This document shows positions 34,304 to 43,434 of a DNA stretch of 64,000 nucleotides, piece after piece. The DNA is taken from the NCBI GenBank assembly GCA_002455425.1, contig DKKT01000009.1, positions 1 to 64,000 of the forward strand, written 5' to 3'. The notes under the pieces are model-generated. The model had not been told where the DNA came from. It ran no database searches and saw only the letters and a program-made list of their open reading frames with translations. The DNA is from Chthonomonas sp. UBA6659 (GTDB lineage Bacteria; Armatimonadota; Fimbriimonadia; Fimbriimonadales; Fimbriimonadaceae). Each line of letters begins with the position of its first letter. The first letter of the stretch is position 1. The position numbers and the translations under genes were made by a program.

Positions 34304-34549
34304 GCCACCGCACCGGGATACGAGACGGGCCTCGTTGCGGCGATCATCCTGTACCTGGCTCAGCAACAGCCTAAGAGCCCCGCACTGCGGGTGAACAGAC
34401 CTCGCAGAGCGGCACCGATCCACCAGAGCCGAACAAACCAAGCAGCTTGATCAAAGGCGGAAAGGCCCTCAATCGTTCAATAGACCCCGACTCCGCGACG
34501 ACCGGACGGACACCCGATCGAAGCCCGAACAGGAGAGGCTCGCGGGGCG

Positions 34550-34555
34550 TAAAAT
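34550..34555 (+). promoter_or_regulatory. -10 hexamer TAAAAT, leaderless HEXXH protein gene
   Basis: TAAAAT lies 7 nt before ATG 34563, with spacer CGGAGCG. Confidence 0.55.
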
Positions 34556-34562
34556 CGGAGCG

Positions 34563-36029
34563 ATGTGGGGTCTCCTGCTTCCGTTCGCCTTCCTCGTTCA
34601 GCCCCGACCCGATCCGATTCGTGTGCTCGACACGTTTGGCCGTGACATCAAGACCGTCGGCATCACCCTCGTCGACTGGGAGGGCTACTTGGCCAACCCT
34701 GCGATCCGGATCGAGGTCAGACCCGAGCAAACCTATCTCCCCGGCAGGATCCGACTCAGCGCGAACAGCCCGTTCTTGGCGTTCGACCTCTTCTCGGAAA
34801 CGAGCCCGTCCGGTCCGAGCAAGACCCTCTTCCTCAACACCGCGGACAAGAGCGTCTCGTTCCGCATCGCGGCATTCCCGGATCGCAACACCGAGTCCGA
34901 AACCGCTAAGCTGACCGTCGAGTACACCGACGCCAACGAATCGGTCTGGGTGACCGAGATCCCGGTCCGAATCCTCGACCAGGATCGGGAGCGTCCCATC
35001 GAGTTCCCGATCCTCGTCGATGACACCCACGATGCCCTGGGCTTCCTTGCCGATCCGACTCGCCGCCGCATCTTCGAGAGCGCAGCCAACGATTGGGCCT
35101 ACTTCTTCGCGCCTCCGGAATTCGATGAGGTACCCGCCGGAGCGGAAACCGGACACGTCTGGGGCGCCGACGGCTTTGTGAAGCGTACAACGGTCAAGAA
35201 CGCATCGCCGTACCGCGGCTTCCAGCTCTTCGTCCACGGGATGCGACATCCCGATCTCCGCTCTGGCGGGGCGGCCGGCGATCTCGGCCCCGAACAGACG
35301 ATCGACGGGAAGAAGACGGGGCTCAAACGATCCGGCACGATCTCAATCGAAGTCCGTGGCAACTACAACGAGAACGGCTGGCAGTTCAGCGACCGAGACG
35401 ACGAGTGGGCCAAAAGCGGCAACATGCGGCGGGATTCCCACGACTTCTACTCGATCATGCGCCACGAGATCGGGCACGCCCTGCTCTACCATCGGGTGCA
35501 CCCGGCGTTTGCGGCCAAGCTGAAGGGGAATCGTTTCATCGACCCAGCCGTCCGTGCCTATCTTGGATCGGACCCGGTCTGCAACGACGTCGAGCACTTC
35601 ACCGGGGTGATCGATCCGGTCAGCCGGGTCGGCATGTTCGGCAACGAATACGGCGGCGATATGCCACGGAAGCGTTGGATGTTGACGAAACTCGATCTCC
35701 TGATCGCCCAAGCGGTGGGCTATCGGTTGCGAGACACGACCCCGTTCCACCGGCTGAAACTTTCCGGTCCGGCGGAAGTCCTCCTCACCCGTGGTGTTCC
35801 CGAGAGCCTGTCGGTGCTGGCCCAAGGCGGGATTCCGGCCTACGACTTTCGCGTCGTCGACGGCAAACTCCCGGCCGGCTTGAGCCTCGATCGGTTCACA
35901 GGTGTGGTCGCGGGGACGCCCACCGAGACCACGGGATCGGCGACCATCGGTGTGTTCGACCAAGACCCGGCGACACCGGTCGCCCGATGGAACATCCGGT
36001 TTCGGGGACCGGAACAGCGACTACAATAG
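34563..36029 (+). CDS. Secreted HEXXH-containing protein with C-terminal Ig-like domain
   Basis: 488 residues. A short hydrophobic N-terminus (MWGLLLPFAFLVQP) suggests export. A first region (~60-150) resembles a Calx-beta/Ig strand pattern. The middle carries MRHEIGHALLYHRVH, a zinc-protease HEXXH with extra His residues at non-metzincin spacing, so activity is likely but the family is unclear. The C-terminus (GIPAYDFRVVDGKLPAGLSLDRFTGVVAGTPTE split over ~420-460) is a classic putative Ig (He_PIG) domain. The stop codon overlaps the -10 box of deoC. Confidence 0.78.
   Translation: MWGLLLPFAFLVQPRPDPIRVLDTFGRDIKTVGITLVDWEGYLANPAIRIEVRPEQTYLPGRIRLSANSPFLAFDLFSETSPSGPSKTLFLNTADKSVSFRIAAFPDRNTESETAKLTVEYTDANESVWVTEIPVRILDQDRERPIEFPILVDDTHDALGFLADPTRRRIFESAANDWAYFFAPPEFDEVPAGAETGHVWGADGFVKRTTVKNASPYRGFQLFVHGMRHPDLRSGGAAGDLGPEQTIDGKKTGLKRSGTISIEVRGNYNENGWQFSDRDDEWAKSGNMRRDSHDFYSIMRHEIGHALLYHRVHPAFAAKLKGNRFIDPAVRAYLGSDPVCNDVEHFTGVIDPVSRVGMFGNEYGGDMPRKRWMLTKLDLLIAQAVGYRLRDTTPFHRLKLSGPAEVLLTRGVPESLSVLAQGGIPAYDFRVVDGKLPAGLSLDRFTGVVAGTPTETTGSATIGVFDQDPATPVARWNIRFRGPEQRLQ
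36022..36027 (+). promoter_or_regulatory. -10 hexamer TACAAT, leaderless deoC
   Basis: TACAAT lies 6 nt (AGTCCC) before ATG 36034 and overlaps the last codons of the preceding gene (CTACAATAG). Confidence 0.65.
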
Positions 36030-36033
36030 TCCC

Positions 36034-37008
36034 ATGGCGCTTCGTGACGTCGCCCCCGACCTGGGACGGAACACCGGTATTACCCTCGACCTCGACTGGG
36101 TCGACCGCGTCCGCGTGAACCGGAGTGCGGCCGAGCGCCGGGCCGACACGCTCACGAAACGACGTACCGTCAAGAAGCAGTGGCAGGCTGCCTGGCTCCT
36201 GAAGGCGATCACGCTGATGGACCTCACGACGCTGCAAGGCGACGACACGGCGGGAACCGTCCGCAGACTCTGCGCCAAAGCGAAGCGCCCCCTGCGCGAG
36301 GAACTCGTCGACCGTCTGGGGGTCGATAGCCTCGGCATCCAGGTCGGCGCCGTCTGCGTGTACCACGAGTGGGTGGCCACCGCCGTCGACGCCTTGCGGG
36401 GGAGTTCCATCCCCGTCGCGGCGGTGGCGGCCGGCTTTCCCCATGGTCAAAGCCCGTTCGAGCAGCGCGTCGCCGAGATCGAAGCGAGCATCGGCGCCGG
36501 GGCCACCGAGATCGACATCGTGATCACGCGGGCCCACGTTCTGACCCAAAACTGGAAAGCGCTCTACGACGAGGTCGCCGCCTTCCGCACGGCATGCGGC
36601 GAAGCGCATCTCAAGACGATCCTCGCAACCGGCGAACTTGGCACGCTCCAGAACGTCGGCAAGGCGAGTGCCGTCTGCATGATGGCCGGAGCGGACTTCA
36701 TCAAGACGTCGACCGGAAAGGAGTCGATCAACGCGGTTCTCCCCGTCGGCCTGACGATGATGCGGGCGATTCGGGACTACCGAGACCGGACCGGCTTCCG
36801 GGTCGGATTCAAGCCGGCTGGGGGAATTCGAACCGCCAAGCAGGCGCTCGACTGGATGATTCTGATGCGGGAGGAGTTGGGTGTCTCGTGGCTCACACCC
36901 GAGCTCTTCCGACTCGGGGCGAGCACCCTCCTGACCGACATCGAGCGCCAGCTCGAGCACTTCGCGACTGGGCGCTATGCGTCGGCCTCGCGGCAACCGA
37001 TGGTCTAG
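36034..37008 (+). CDS. deoC: Deoxyribose-phosphate aldolase
   Basis: 324 residues, the long form of DeoC. It cleaves 2-deoxyribose-5-phosphate to glyceraldehyde-3-phosphate and acetaldehyde. The two conserved lysines are Lys224 in ADFIKTSTGK and the Schiff-base Lys260 in VGFKPAGGIR. EIDIVI matches the aldolase strand that carries the catalytic Asp. The in-frame start at 35902 lies inside the previous gene and is rejected on the -10 evidence. The stop shares CTAG (37005-37008) with convergent folB. Confidence 0.95.
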   Translation: MALRDVAPDLGRNTGITLDLDWVDRVRVNRSAAERRADTLTKRRTVKKQWQAAWLLKAITLMDLTTLQGDDTAGTVRRLCAKAKRPLREELVDRLGVDSLGIQVGAVCVYHEWVATAVDALRGSSIPVAAVAAGFPHGQSPFEQRVAEIEASIGAGATEIDIVITRAHVLTQNWKALYDEVAAFRTACGEAHLKTILATGELGTLQNVGKASAVCMMAGADFIKTSTGKESINAVLPVGLTMMRAIRDYRDRTGFRVGFKPAGGIRTAKQALDWMILMREELGVSWLTPELFRLGASTLLTDIERQLEHFATGRYASASRQPMV

Positions 37009-37367
37009 CTCTCTCGGCGGAGGCTGACTTTCACGCCGGCGAGGTCGACCGTCGCCGCGATCGGGGGCAGCCGCTTGGCGATCGTGACCGTGACGCCTTG
37101 CGCGTGGACGAACCTCGCAAGAATCGCGTCGGCGATGAGTTGCGCGCCTCGCTCGACCGTGTGGTATGGGCCCTCGCTCAGCGCGCGGTGAGCCAGTTCG
37201 GTGAGTGCGCCGTAGTCGACCGTGTCAGCCACGCGGTCGGTCACGATCGCGTCACCGTCGACCTCTACTTCGATATCCACGACAAACCGATGACCGACTT
37301 CGCGTTCGGGCGCGTTCGCCCCGTGATAGGCGTAGACCTCGAGACCGCTAACGAAGACCGTGAACAC
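37005..37367 (-). CDS. folB: Dihydroneopterin aldolase
   Basis: 120 residues from GTG 37367, the normal FolB length. It converts dihydroneopterin to 6-hydroxymethyldihydropterin in folate synthesis. Markers are VFVSGLEVYAYHGANAPEREVGHRFVVD (split across residues 5-30), DTVDYGAL with the catalytic-site region, VERGAQLIADAIL, and the final VTVTIAKRLPPI. The longer start at 37418 would add 17 unrelated residues and run toward the divergent gene at 37447. No other folate gene is adjacent. Confidence 0.92.
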   Translation of the reverse strand: MFTVFVSGLEVYAYHGANAPEREVGHRFVVDIEVEVDGDAIVTDRVADTVDYGALTELAHRALSEGPYHTVERGAQLIADAILARFVHAQGVTVTIAKRLPPIAATVDLAGVKVSLRRES

Positions 37368-37446
37368 GCGTGAAGTTTGGCAGGCGATTGAACACTTCGC
37401 CAATCCGGGTACACCCAATCACACGAACCAAGGAGGTCGCAAGAAC

Positions 37447-38841
37447 ATGGTTTTCGCATATGCCCTCGCCACCGTACTCGCGAGCGTTCAGGCCGAGAGC
37501 GGCACCGAACTCACCGTTTACAACCAAGGCTTCGCGCTTGTCAAGGACGTCCGCGTACTGAACCTCACTGCCGGTCGCCAAGATGTCCGCATCGAAGACG
37601 TCGCCCAGCAGATCGAGCCGTCGAGCGTCGGCATCCGGAGCATCTCCGCGCCCGGCTCGTTCGAAGTCTTGGAGCAGAACTACCAATACGACCTGATCAA
37701 CACCCAGGCGATCCTGCGCAAGGCGGTCGGCCAGACCATCGTGCTCAACCGCATCCTTCCCAACGGGCAGAAAGAGCGCGTGACCGGCACCTTGATGAGC
37801 GCTCCCGAACAGGGGATGGTCATCCGGACGGAAGACGGACGCATTCTGCTCAATCCAAGTGGCGAGGTCGAGGTTTCTTCGATTCCGGCAGGCCTGATCT
37901 CGAAGCCGAGCCTGCTCTGGGACGTCATCGCCAAGCAAGCCGGCGAGAACCGGGTCGAGCTCAGCTACATCACCCAGGGTATTCGGTGGAACGCCGACTA
38001 TGTGCTCAGCCTCGATAAGGCCGGAGCGCAGGGCGACCTCAAAGGATGGGTGACCTTGAACAATGGCTCTGGGGCCACCTTTACGAACGCCAAACTGAAA
38101 CTGCTCGCCGGGGACGTCGCGAGAGCCCCAAAAACAGCCCCAGGCGCGCGAGGAGCAGGGGGCGCCGAGATGGCGGCCGACGGCGGCTTTCAGCAAGAAC
38201 AGTTCGCGGATTACCACCTGTATACGCTCCAGCGACCTGCCACCGTACGCCAAAACGAAATGAAGCAGGTCTCGCTGCTCGAGGCGTTTGACGTCAAGGT
38301 CAAGAAGCGCCTGATCGTCGACGCGATGCGGGCCTACGGCGGCTACCGACCCCAGGAAGAGGGAGCGATGGGCACGGGTCCGATCAAGCCGCAGATCCGC
38401 ATCGAAGTCGCGAACACCAAAGCCAACCAGATGGGGATGCCCCTTCCGATGGGCCGGTTCAAAGTCTTCCAGCGCGACTCGAGCGGCGCGGTCCAACTCC
38501 TCGGGGAGGACTCGATCGATCACACGCCACGCGACGAGACGATCTCCCTCGTCGTCGGCAGGGCGTTCGACATCGTCGCCGAGCGGAAGCGCACCGCCTT
38601 CGCCTGGATTCGCCGGGGAAGCGACATACGTGGTGCCAAAGAGACGTTCGAGATCGAAATCCGAAACCGCAAGGACGCCGACGAGACCATCACGGTCATC
38701 GAACGGCATTGGGGCGAATACAAGATCCTCGAACCGAACCTTCCGTTTACGCAACCCGAAAACGGCACCGTGGTCTGGGAGGTTCGCGTGAAGGGTAACG
38801 AAACCAAGAAGCTGATCTACACCGTCGAGACGACGTGGTAG
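37447..38841 (+). CDS. Exported DUF4139 domain protein
   Basis: 464 residues. The start is fixed by AGGAGG at 37431-37436, 10 nt upstream. A weak signal peptide (MVFAYALATVLASVQAE) is present. The C-terminal half matches DUF4139: SYITQGIRWNADYVLSLDK, LKLLAGDV, a low-complexity GARGAGG insert, and the final ERHWGEYKILEPNLPF...WEVRVKGNETKKLIYTV. DUF4139 proteins are exported beta-rich proteins of unknown role. Downstream is a 353-bp gap of palindromic repeats. Confidence 0.85.
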   Translation: MVFAYALATVLASVQAESGTELTVYNQGFALVKDVRVLNLTAGRQDVRIEDVAQQIEPSSVGIRSISAPGSFEVLEQNYQYDLINTQAILRKAVGQTIVLNRILPNGQKERVTGTLMSAPEQGMVIRTEDGRILLNPSGEVEVSSIPAGLISKPSLLWDVIAKQAGENRVELSYITQGIRWNADYVLSLDKAGAQGDLKGWVTLNNGSGATFTNAKLKLLAGDVARAPKTAPGARGAGGAEMAADGGFQQEQFADYHLYTLQRPATVRQNEMKQVSLLEAFDVKVKKRLIVDAMRAYGGYRPQEEGAMGTGPIKPQIRIEVANTKANQMGMPLPMGRFKVFQRDSSGAVQLLGEDSIDHTPRDETISLVVGRAFDIVAERKRTAFAWIRRGSDIRGAKETFEIEIRNRKDADETITVIERHWGEYKILEPNLPFTQPENGTVVWEVRVKGNETKKLIYTVETTW

Positions 38842-38920
38842 GAACCGGCTGAGACGAGGAGCGGCCACCCTCTGTTGGCCGCCGATCACCTCACCCGGTC
38901 ATTGCGAGATTCCGACGTTA

Positions 38921-39058
38921 CTTCTCCTCCACTGGAGGAGAAGTCGGTGAGGGCGTAGCCCGAACCGGATGAGGAGGCGAGTCGCACTCGGTCTCGGGAA
39001 GTCGCCACCTCACCCGGCTCGCTTCGCTCACCGACCTCTCCCCCAGGGGCGAAGAGGT
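38921..39058 (+). repeat. Dispersed palindromic element, copy 2
   Basis: About 138 bp. It begins with the same CTTCTCCTCCA / TGGAGGAGAAG hairpin as the copy at 8355-8495, then GTCGGTGAGGGCGTAGCCCG, AACCGGATGAGGAGG, a variable centre, and CACCCGGCTCGCTTCGCTCA ending at AGAGGT. It occupies most of the gap between the DUF4139 and kinase genes (38842-39194). Confidence 0.8.
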
Positions 39059-39076
39059 CACACGCCTCACCGCCGC

Positions 39077-39148
39077 CCCCTCTCCCCAACATTCGTGGGG
39101 CGAAGGGGAAGACCTCCCAAGTTCAAATCTTCTCCCCCAGGGGCGAAG
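39077..39148. repeat. Two further CTCC-rich hairpins
   Basis: CCCCTCTCCCCA (39077-39088) pairs imperfectly with TGGGGCGAAGGGG (39096-39108). CTTCTCCCCC (39129-39138) pairs with GGGGCGAAG (39140-39148). The second repeats the terminal motif of the element just upstream, so this looks like a partial, degraded further copy. Confidence 0.6.
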
Positions 39149-39183
39149 AGGTTCGGACATCGCCCATCTCATTTGTTGCGTGC

Positions 39184-39189
39184 CAGAAT
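39184..39189 (+). promoter_or_regulatory. -10 hexamer CAGAAT, leaderless kinase gene
   Basis: CAGAAT lies 5 nt (TCGAC) before ATG 39195. It decides the start over GTG 39180. Confidence 0.5.
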
Positions 39190-39194
39190 TCGAC

Positions 39195-41369
39195 ATGGCC
39201 CCCGCGCCCGAACCGCTCGACGAAGGCGTCGTCCTCGTACGACGATTCGAGGTTCGGCATCTGCTCGGGCGGGGCGGGTTCGGCATCACCTACCTGGGTC
39301 ACGACCTCGAGCGAGGTGACGCGTGCGTGATCAAGGAACTCGCGCCGCCGGGCGCACGCCGTCTTGAATCGGGTGATCTGAGCCTCGCCGAACTCGGACC
39401 TGCCACCGCGCAGCGCTTGCGGCATCAGTTCGTTCAAGAGGGGCGGCTCCTCGGTGACCTGCGGCTGGCCGGGGTTCTTCCCTGTCGGGCGTCGTTTCAG
39501 GATCGAGGCACCGCGTACTTCGTCACCGACTACGTCGGCCACGCCCAGTCCTTGCAGCGGATCCTGCTCAGCGAAGGCCGTATGGAGGAGGAAGCCGTCC
39601 TCGACATCGTCTTCGGTGTGCTCGACATTCTCGAAGGGCTGCATCAGCGTGGCTTACTCCACCGAGACCTGAAGCCTTCGAACATCCTCGTGTCACCGGA
39701 GGGGCAAGTCACCCTGATCGACTTCGGAAGCGCTCGGGAATGGCACGCGGACCTCACCGTTCAGCACACCGTCCAGTTCACGCCCGGCTATGCGCCGATC
39801 GAGCAGATGAGCGAGCGGGCGCGCCGCGGCCCCGGGACTGACTTGTACGCCCTTTGCGCGACGGCGTACGCTCTCTTCACCGGAGAGCCTCCCCTCCCCG
39901 CCACCGACCGAGCCGCCGGAGCCCCGCTGATATCCCTTCGGGCAGTGCGGCCCGACCTCGATCCGAAGGTGATCGACGCGATCGAAGCCGGGCTCGCCTT
40001 GAAGCTCGACGACCGTCCTGGATCGGTGGCCGCGTTCCGCGCGCTGTTCACGATCGAACCGGAGGTGCGGGATGTTGCCGCCCGTCTGGCCGCTCTCGAT
40101 CGGCGTCAGGCCCGACTCCGGCAATTCCGCTATGAGCGGCGCGAGTGTCCCGGTTGCGGCGGCTTGCTCGAAGCGCCGAAGCCCCTCAAACCCGGCATCT
40201 GTCCTTGTTGCCGTGAGGGCCTGATCACGCCGCGGAAGACTCCTGCTCGGGCGTGCCCCGTCTGCCGGGTGGGCGTCCTGCACCGGCAATCCAACGGCAA
40301 CCCGCTTCGATACTGCCCGATCTGCCGAATCGGGGTCCTCCATGGGGGAGGGCTCCTGCCCGCGAAGAAATCGTACTCGTGTGACGGTTGCGGGGCACGA
40401 TTCCAGCAACAACGGGGCGAGTGGGTCCACAACGAAACGAGCAAGCCGCCCTCCACCTGGCGCGAGCAGTCGGGTCGATCGGAGGAAGTCTGGGAATGCG
40501 ATGGGTGTCGTGCTCAATTCGACAGCCTCGACGACGGACGTCGTCGTCAGGTGACGCCGCCGCCCGACCGCTACGACTGCCTCTTCCCCGACGAATGGGC
40601 CCAGGTGGCAATGGGTCTCGAGCCGGGAAGCGGCAACATGGCCTGCAGCCTCTGCCAAGCCGACTACTACGGAGACGAGCACGGCGTCACGCTTTTGGAC
40701 TCCAAGGGGCCCGACGACTACGGGTTTGCGGCCACCCACATCGGGAGGCTGATCCCCCCAGACCGACTCCATTGGCTCGGGGTCGGGAAGGAGAGCGGCG
40801 CTCGGGGGTTTCTCTGCCGCGCTTGCGGCACCGAATTCGATCAGGTCGGCGACCAGCTGCGCCTGGTACGAACCACGAACGCCCGGATGGCGTTGCGCCC
40901 CGGGGGCCTTCATGACCTCGGCGACTGGCATCGGATCGCCCAAGGGCTGCCTCTCGCCGGCCACGAGAACGAGCTTTCCGGCGAAATCGAACGGACCCTT
41001 CGCGAGGCGTACCGCGAGGGTGCCGTGGAATTCGATACGCGCGACCCGAAGGTCCTGTGGTCGGGACCCTTCGAACGTCTCGAGTATCGCGACGGGGCGT
41101 GGTCGTCCCTCGGGGCGGGCCGACTCACGATCGACGACGAGGCGATCGCGTTCGGTGCGCTCCTTCGCCGGACCCGGATTCCGCTGGCCGAGGTCGCGCA
41201 CGTGGAGGTCGAGGACGAGAAGCTTCTTGTCGAGTTCACCGACGAGGTGATGGGTCTCGAGGTCGAGCCGATCCAATGGGAGGCGAGGTTGGGCGGGACG
41301 ACCTTCAGGCTTGAACTCACGGTGGACGATCTGGCAGCGGCGCTGCAAACGAGGATAATGAAGCCGTGA
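39195..41369 (+). CDS. Hanks-type Ser/Thr protein kinase with multi-zinc-ribbon array
   Basis: 724 residues. The kinase domain (~15-290) is complete: G-loop GRGGFG (25-30), Lys47 (VIKEL), catalytic HRDLKPSN with Asp158, DFG Asp176 and GYAPIEQ. Residues 318-544 then hold eight CxxC-type knuckles (C318/C321, C336/C339, C354/C357, C374/C377, C396/C399, C435/C438, C484/C487, C541/C544), enough for about four zinc ribbons. A beta-rich tail (~600-724) resembles a PH-like fold (inference). There is no membrane helix, unlike PknB-type kinases, so it is likely cytosolic. The substrate is unknown. It overlaps rhaB by GTGA. Confidence 0.9.
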   Translation: MAPAPEPLDEGVVLVRRFEVRHLLGRGGFGITYLGHDLERGDACVIKELAPPGARRLESGDLSLAELGPATAQRLRHQFVQEGRLLGDLRLAGVLPCRASFQDRGTAYFVTDYVGHAQSLQRILLSEGRMEEEAVLDIVFGVLDILEGLHQRGLLHRDLKPSNILVSPEGQVTLIDFGSAREWHADLTVQHTVQFTPGYAPIEQMSERARRGPGTDLYALCATAYALFTGEPPLPATDRAAGAPLISLRAVRPDLDPKVIDAIEAGLALKLDDRPGSVAAFRALFTIEPEVRDVAARLAALDRRQARLRQFRYERRECPGCGGLLEAPKPLKPGICPCCREGLITPRKTPARACPVCRVGVLHRQSNGNPLRYCPICRIGVLHGGGLLPAKKSYSCDGCGARFQQQRGEWVHNETSKPPSTWREQSGRSEEVWECDGCRAQFDSLDDGRRRQVTPPPDRYDCLFPDEWAQVAMGLEPGSGNMACSLCQADYYGDEHGVTLLDSKGPDDYGFAATHIGRLIPPDRLHWLGVGKESGARGFLCRACGTEFDQVGDQLRLVRTTNARMALRPGGLHDLGDWHRIAQGLPLAGHENELSGEIERTLREAYREGAVEFDTRDPKVLWSGPFERLEYRDGAWSSLGAGRLTIDDEAIAFGALLRRTRIPLAEVAHVEVEDEKLLVEFTDEVMGLEVEPIQWEARLGGTTFRLELTVDDLAAALQTRIMKP
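41354..41359 (+). promoter_or_regulatory. -10 hexamer GATAAT inside the kinase 3' end, before rhaB
   Basis: GATAAT lies 6 nt (GAAGCC) before GTG 41366. It could give rhaB-lutABC its own leaderless transcript independent of the kinase gene. Confidence 0.5.
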
Positions 41370-42721
41370 AGGGACGTCGGGGCGCGGTCGCAGTCGACCT
41401 GGGGGCTACCTCGGGTCGATTCGCCATCGGTCAAGTCGAGGACGGGGCGATCCGATTCGAAATCGGTGAGCAGACGCCGCACCAGGTGCGGACCGAGCGG
41501 GGTCGCGTCGTCTGGGATCTCGATACCCTCCTGAGCATTGCTCGCCATGGTCTCGAAGCGGCCCAAGCAGGCTTCGATCGGGCGTCGATCGGTATCGACA
41601 CATGGGGGGTCGACCATGCCTTCGTCAGCCATCAAGGCGAGTTACTCGGGCCTCCGGTCGCGTATCGCGATCCGACCCACCAAATCGCGTTCGACTCCAT
41701 CAGCGACCACCAGCCCCGGCTCTACGAGTTGACCGGTATCCAGCGGCAGCCTTTCAACACCTTGTGCCAGCTGATTGCTCGCCGAACCGAAGACCCGACG
41801 CTTCCGGATCGGAGTCGCTTTGTCATGATGCCGGATCTGATCGCGCGGCTCTTGGGTGCCGAGTTAGGTTCGGAGATCACCCAAGCCTCGACCACCCAAC
41901 TCCTGGGCATCGATGGATGTTGGTCCGCGGAAGCGTTCGCGATCGCGGGTTGGCCGGTACCCGAGGTGCAGCCGGTACTCCCAGGAACCCAGATCGGCTC
42001 CTCGGGTGGCGTGGACATCGTGCGGGTCGGTGGCCACGACACCGCTTCGGCCGTCGTCGGGTTCGGAACCTTGACGGATCGAGACCTGTTCCTCAACGTC
42101 GGTACGTGGTCGGTCATGGGCTGCATGCTCGACGCACCGCTGACCTCACCAGAAGGCGAAGCGGCGAACTTCACCAACGAGCGCGCTGCGGACGGACGCG
42201 TCCGGTATCTCAAGAACATCCCGGGCTTCTACGTGGTCAACCGGATCCACGAAGAACTCGGCATCACGGAGACCGTCGGCGACTGGCTCGAACGCGCCAG
42301 TGATCCGGGGGTCCGAGCCGACCTCCATGATCCGCTCCTCTTCAACCCGAGTTCGATGGCGGAGGCCTGCGCCACGCTCGCGGGCAAGGTCCCGGACGGC
42401 CCCGAAGCTTGGGCCGGCTTGGCTCTGTTCTCGCTGGTGGACGCGCTCGGTGCGGTTCCCGAGGAGTTGAATCAGGTCACGGGCCGGTCGTTCGACCGCA
42501 TCCGGGTCGCCGGAGGCGGCTCGCGAAGTTTGGCGTTCTGCCAAGCCCTCGCCGACCGCACCGGTCTGCCCGTGGTCGCCGGCCCCGTGGAAGGCACCGT
42601 CCTCGGCAACCTGGCCGTGCAGTTCTTGGCGCAAGGCGAGTACCCGGATGTGGCGACGATGGCGGCCGCCGTCGACCGAAGCGTCGCGACGCACACGACC
42701 CTGCCGAGGCCTCGCGAGTGA
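41366..42721 (+). CDS. rhaB: Rhamnulokinase
   Basis: 451 residues, FGGY carbohydrate kinase. The N-terminal nucleotide loop is VAVDLGATSGRF. The rhamnulokinase-typical IGIDTWGVDHAFV and YRDPTHQ follow, with GGHDTASAVVGFG and the C-terminal adenosine motif VAGGGSRSLAFCQALADRTGLPV. It phosphorylates L-rhamnulose to L-rhamnulose-1-phosphate. GTG start; its stop overlaps the lutA start (GTGA). The isomerase and aldolase genes are not in the window. Confidence 0.92.
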   Translation: MKGRRGAVAVDLGATSGRFAIGQVEDGAIRFEIGEQTPHQVRTERGRVVWDLDTLLSIARHGLEAAQAGFDRASIGIDTWGVDHAFVSHQGELLGPPVAYRDPTHQIAFDSISDHQPRLYELTGIQRQPFNTLCQLIARRTEDPTLPDRSRFVMMPDLIARLLGAELGSEITQASTTQLLGIDGCWSAEAFAIAGWPVPEVQPVLPGTQIGSSGGVDIVRVGGHDTASAVVGFGTLTDRDLFLNVGTWSVMGCMLDAPLTSPEGEAANFTNERAADGRVRYLKNIPGFYVVNRIHEELGITETVGDWLERASDPGVRADLHDPLLFNPSSMAEACATLAGKVPDGPEAWAGLALFSLVDALGAVPEELNQVTGRSFDRIRVAGGGSRSLAFCQALADRTGLPVVAGPVEGTVLGNLAVQFLAQGEYPDVATMAAAVDRSVATHTTLPRPRE

Positions 42722-43434
42722 CCGTTCGGCTGATGCTGACCTGTCTGTGCGACGCCTTCTACGGGGAGGTCGGCATCGCCACGGTCGAAGTGCTTCAACG
42801 GATCGGCTGCCGAGTAGAGTTTCCTGCCGAACAGACGTGCTGCGGCCAGCCACCGTTCAACGCCGGCGACTGGGCGGCGAGCCGCGCGGTCGCTGAACGG
42901 TGTCGAACCGTGTTTGAACTCGACGATCCTGCAAGCGTGGTCGTCACCCCGAGTTCCTCTTGTGCGGCGATGCTTCGGGAGGGGTACGCGATGCTGTTTC
43001 CCGATTGGACCTTGCGCGCGCAGGTGTTCGAGTTTGGGGAGTTTCTTGTTCGCCATCGAGGGATCGTCGAATGGCCTGGCCGCCTGCGGCGCGAAGAACC
43101 GATCCGGGCCGTCTATCATCGGGCGTGCCATGGACGCGGCTTGCACCTTGGCGATCTTCATGAGAGACTTCTCGGCACGGTCGAAGGGATCGAATGGGTT
43201 GGCCTTCCACAAGCCGAGCAGTGCTGCGGGTTCGGGGGAGCCTTCTCAGCGACCCATCCGAAGGTCAGCACCGGGATCGGCATGGAGAAGCTCGCCCAAG
43301 TCGCAACGACCGGCGCGGAGATGCTCGTGAGTGGCGACATGGGCTGTTTGATGCATCTCAAAGGGCTCCTCTCTCGGCAGCACAGTCCGATCGAGGTTCG
43401 GCACTTCGCTCAAGTGCTTGCGGAGGCCCAGTGA
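42718..43434 (+). CDS. lutA: L-lactate utilisation protein LutA (Fe-S CCG-domain subunit)
   Basis: 238 residues, matching LutA/YkgE. Two cysteine-rich CCG domains are visible: EQTCCGQPPFNAGDW near residue 40 and AEQCCGFGGAFS near 165. YHRACHGRGLHL corresponds to the first conserved Cys of the second domain. With LutB and LutC it oxidises L-lactate to pyruvate. GTG 42718 overlaps the rhaB stop; ATG 42733 is an alternative start. Confidence 0.92.
   Translation: MTVRLMLTCLCDAFYGEVGIATVEVLQRIGCRVEFPAEQTCCGQPPFNAGDWAASRAVAERCRTVFELDDPASVVVTPSSSCAAMLREGYAMLFPDWTLRAQVFEFGEFLVRHRGIVEWPGRLRREEPIRAVYHRACHGRGLHLGDLHERLLGTVEGIEWVGLPQAEQCCGFGGAFSATHPKVSTGIGMEKLAQVATTGAEMLVSGDMGCLMHLKGLLSRQHSPIEVRHFAQVLAEAQ

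Noticed and set aside
34304..34562. Possible tRNA or small RNA gene in the gap after the FliT-like gene
   Set aside because: I looked for a T-loop GTTCAAATC-type motif with a matching acceptor stem and found none; only a small CCCGC/GCGGG hairpin is present.
34371..35249. 292-codon minus-strand frame opposite the HEXXH protein
   Set aside because: Opposite a protein with recognisable Ig and HEXXH segments and its own -10 box. The shadow has no conserved motif.
38842..39194. Possible CRISPR array or tRNA in the repeat-rich gap
   Set aside because: The repeats are inverted and irregular, not direct repeats with equal spacers. The AGTTCAAATC here lacks a cloverleaf.
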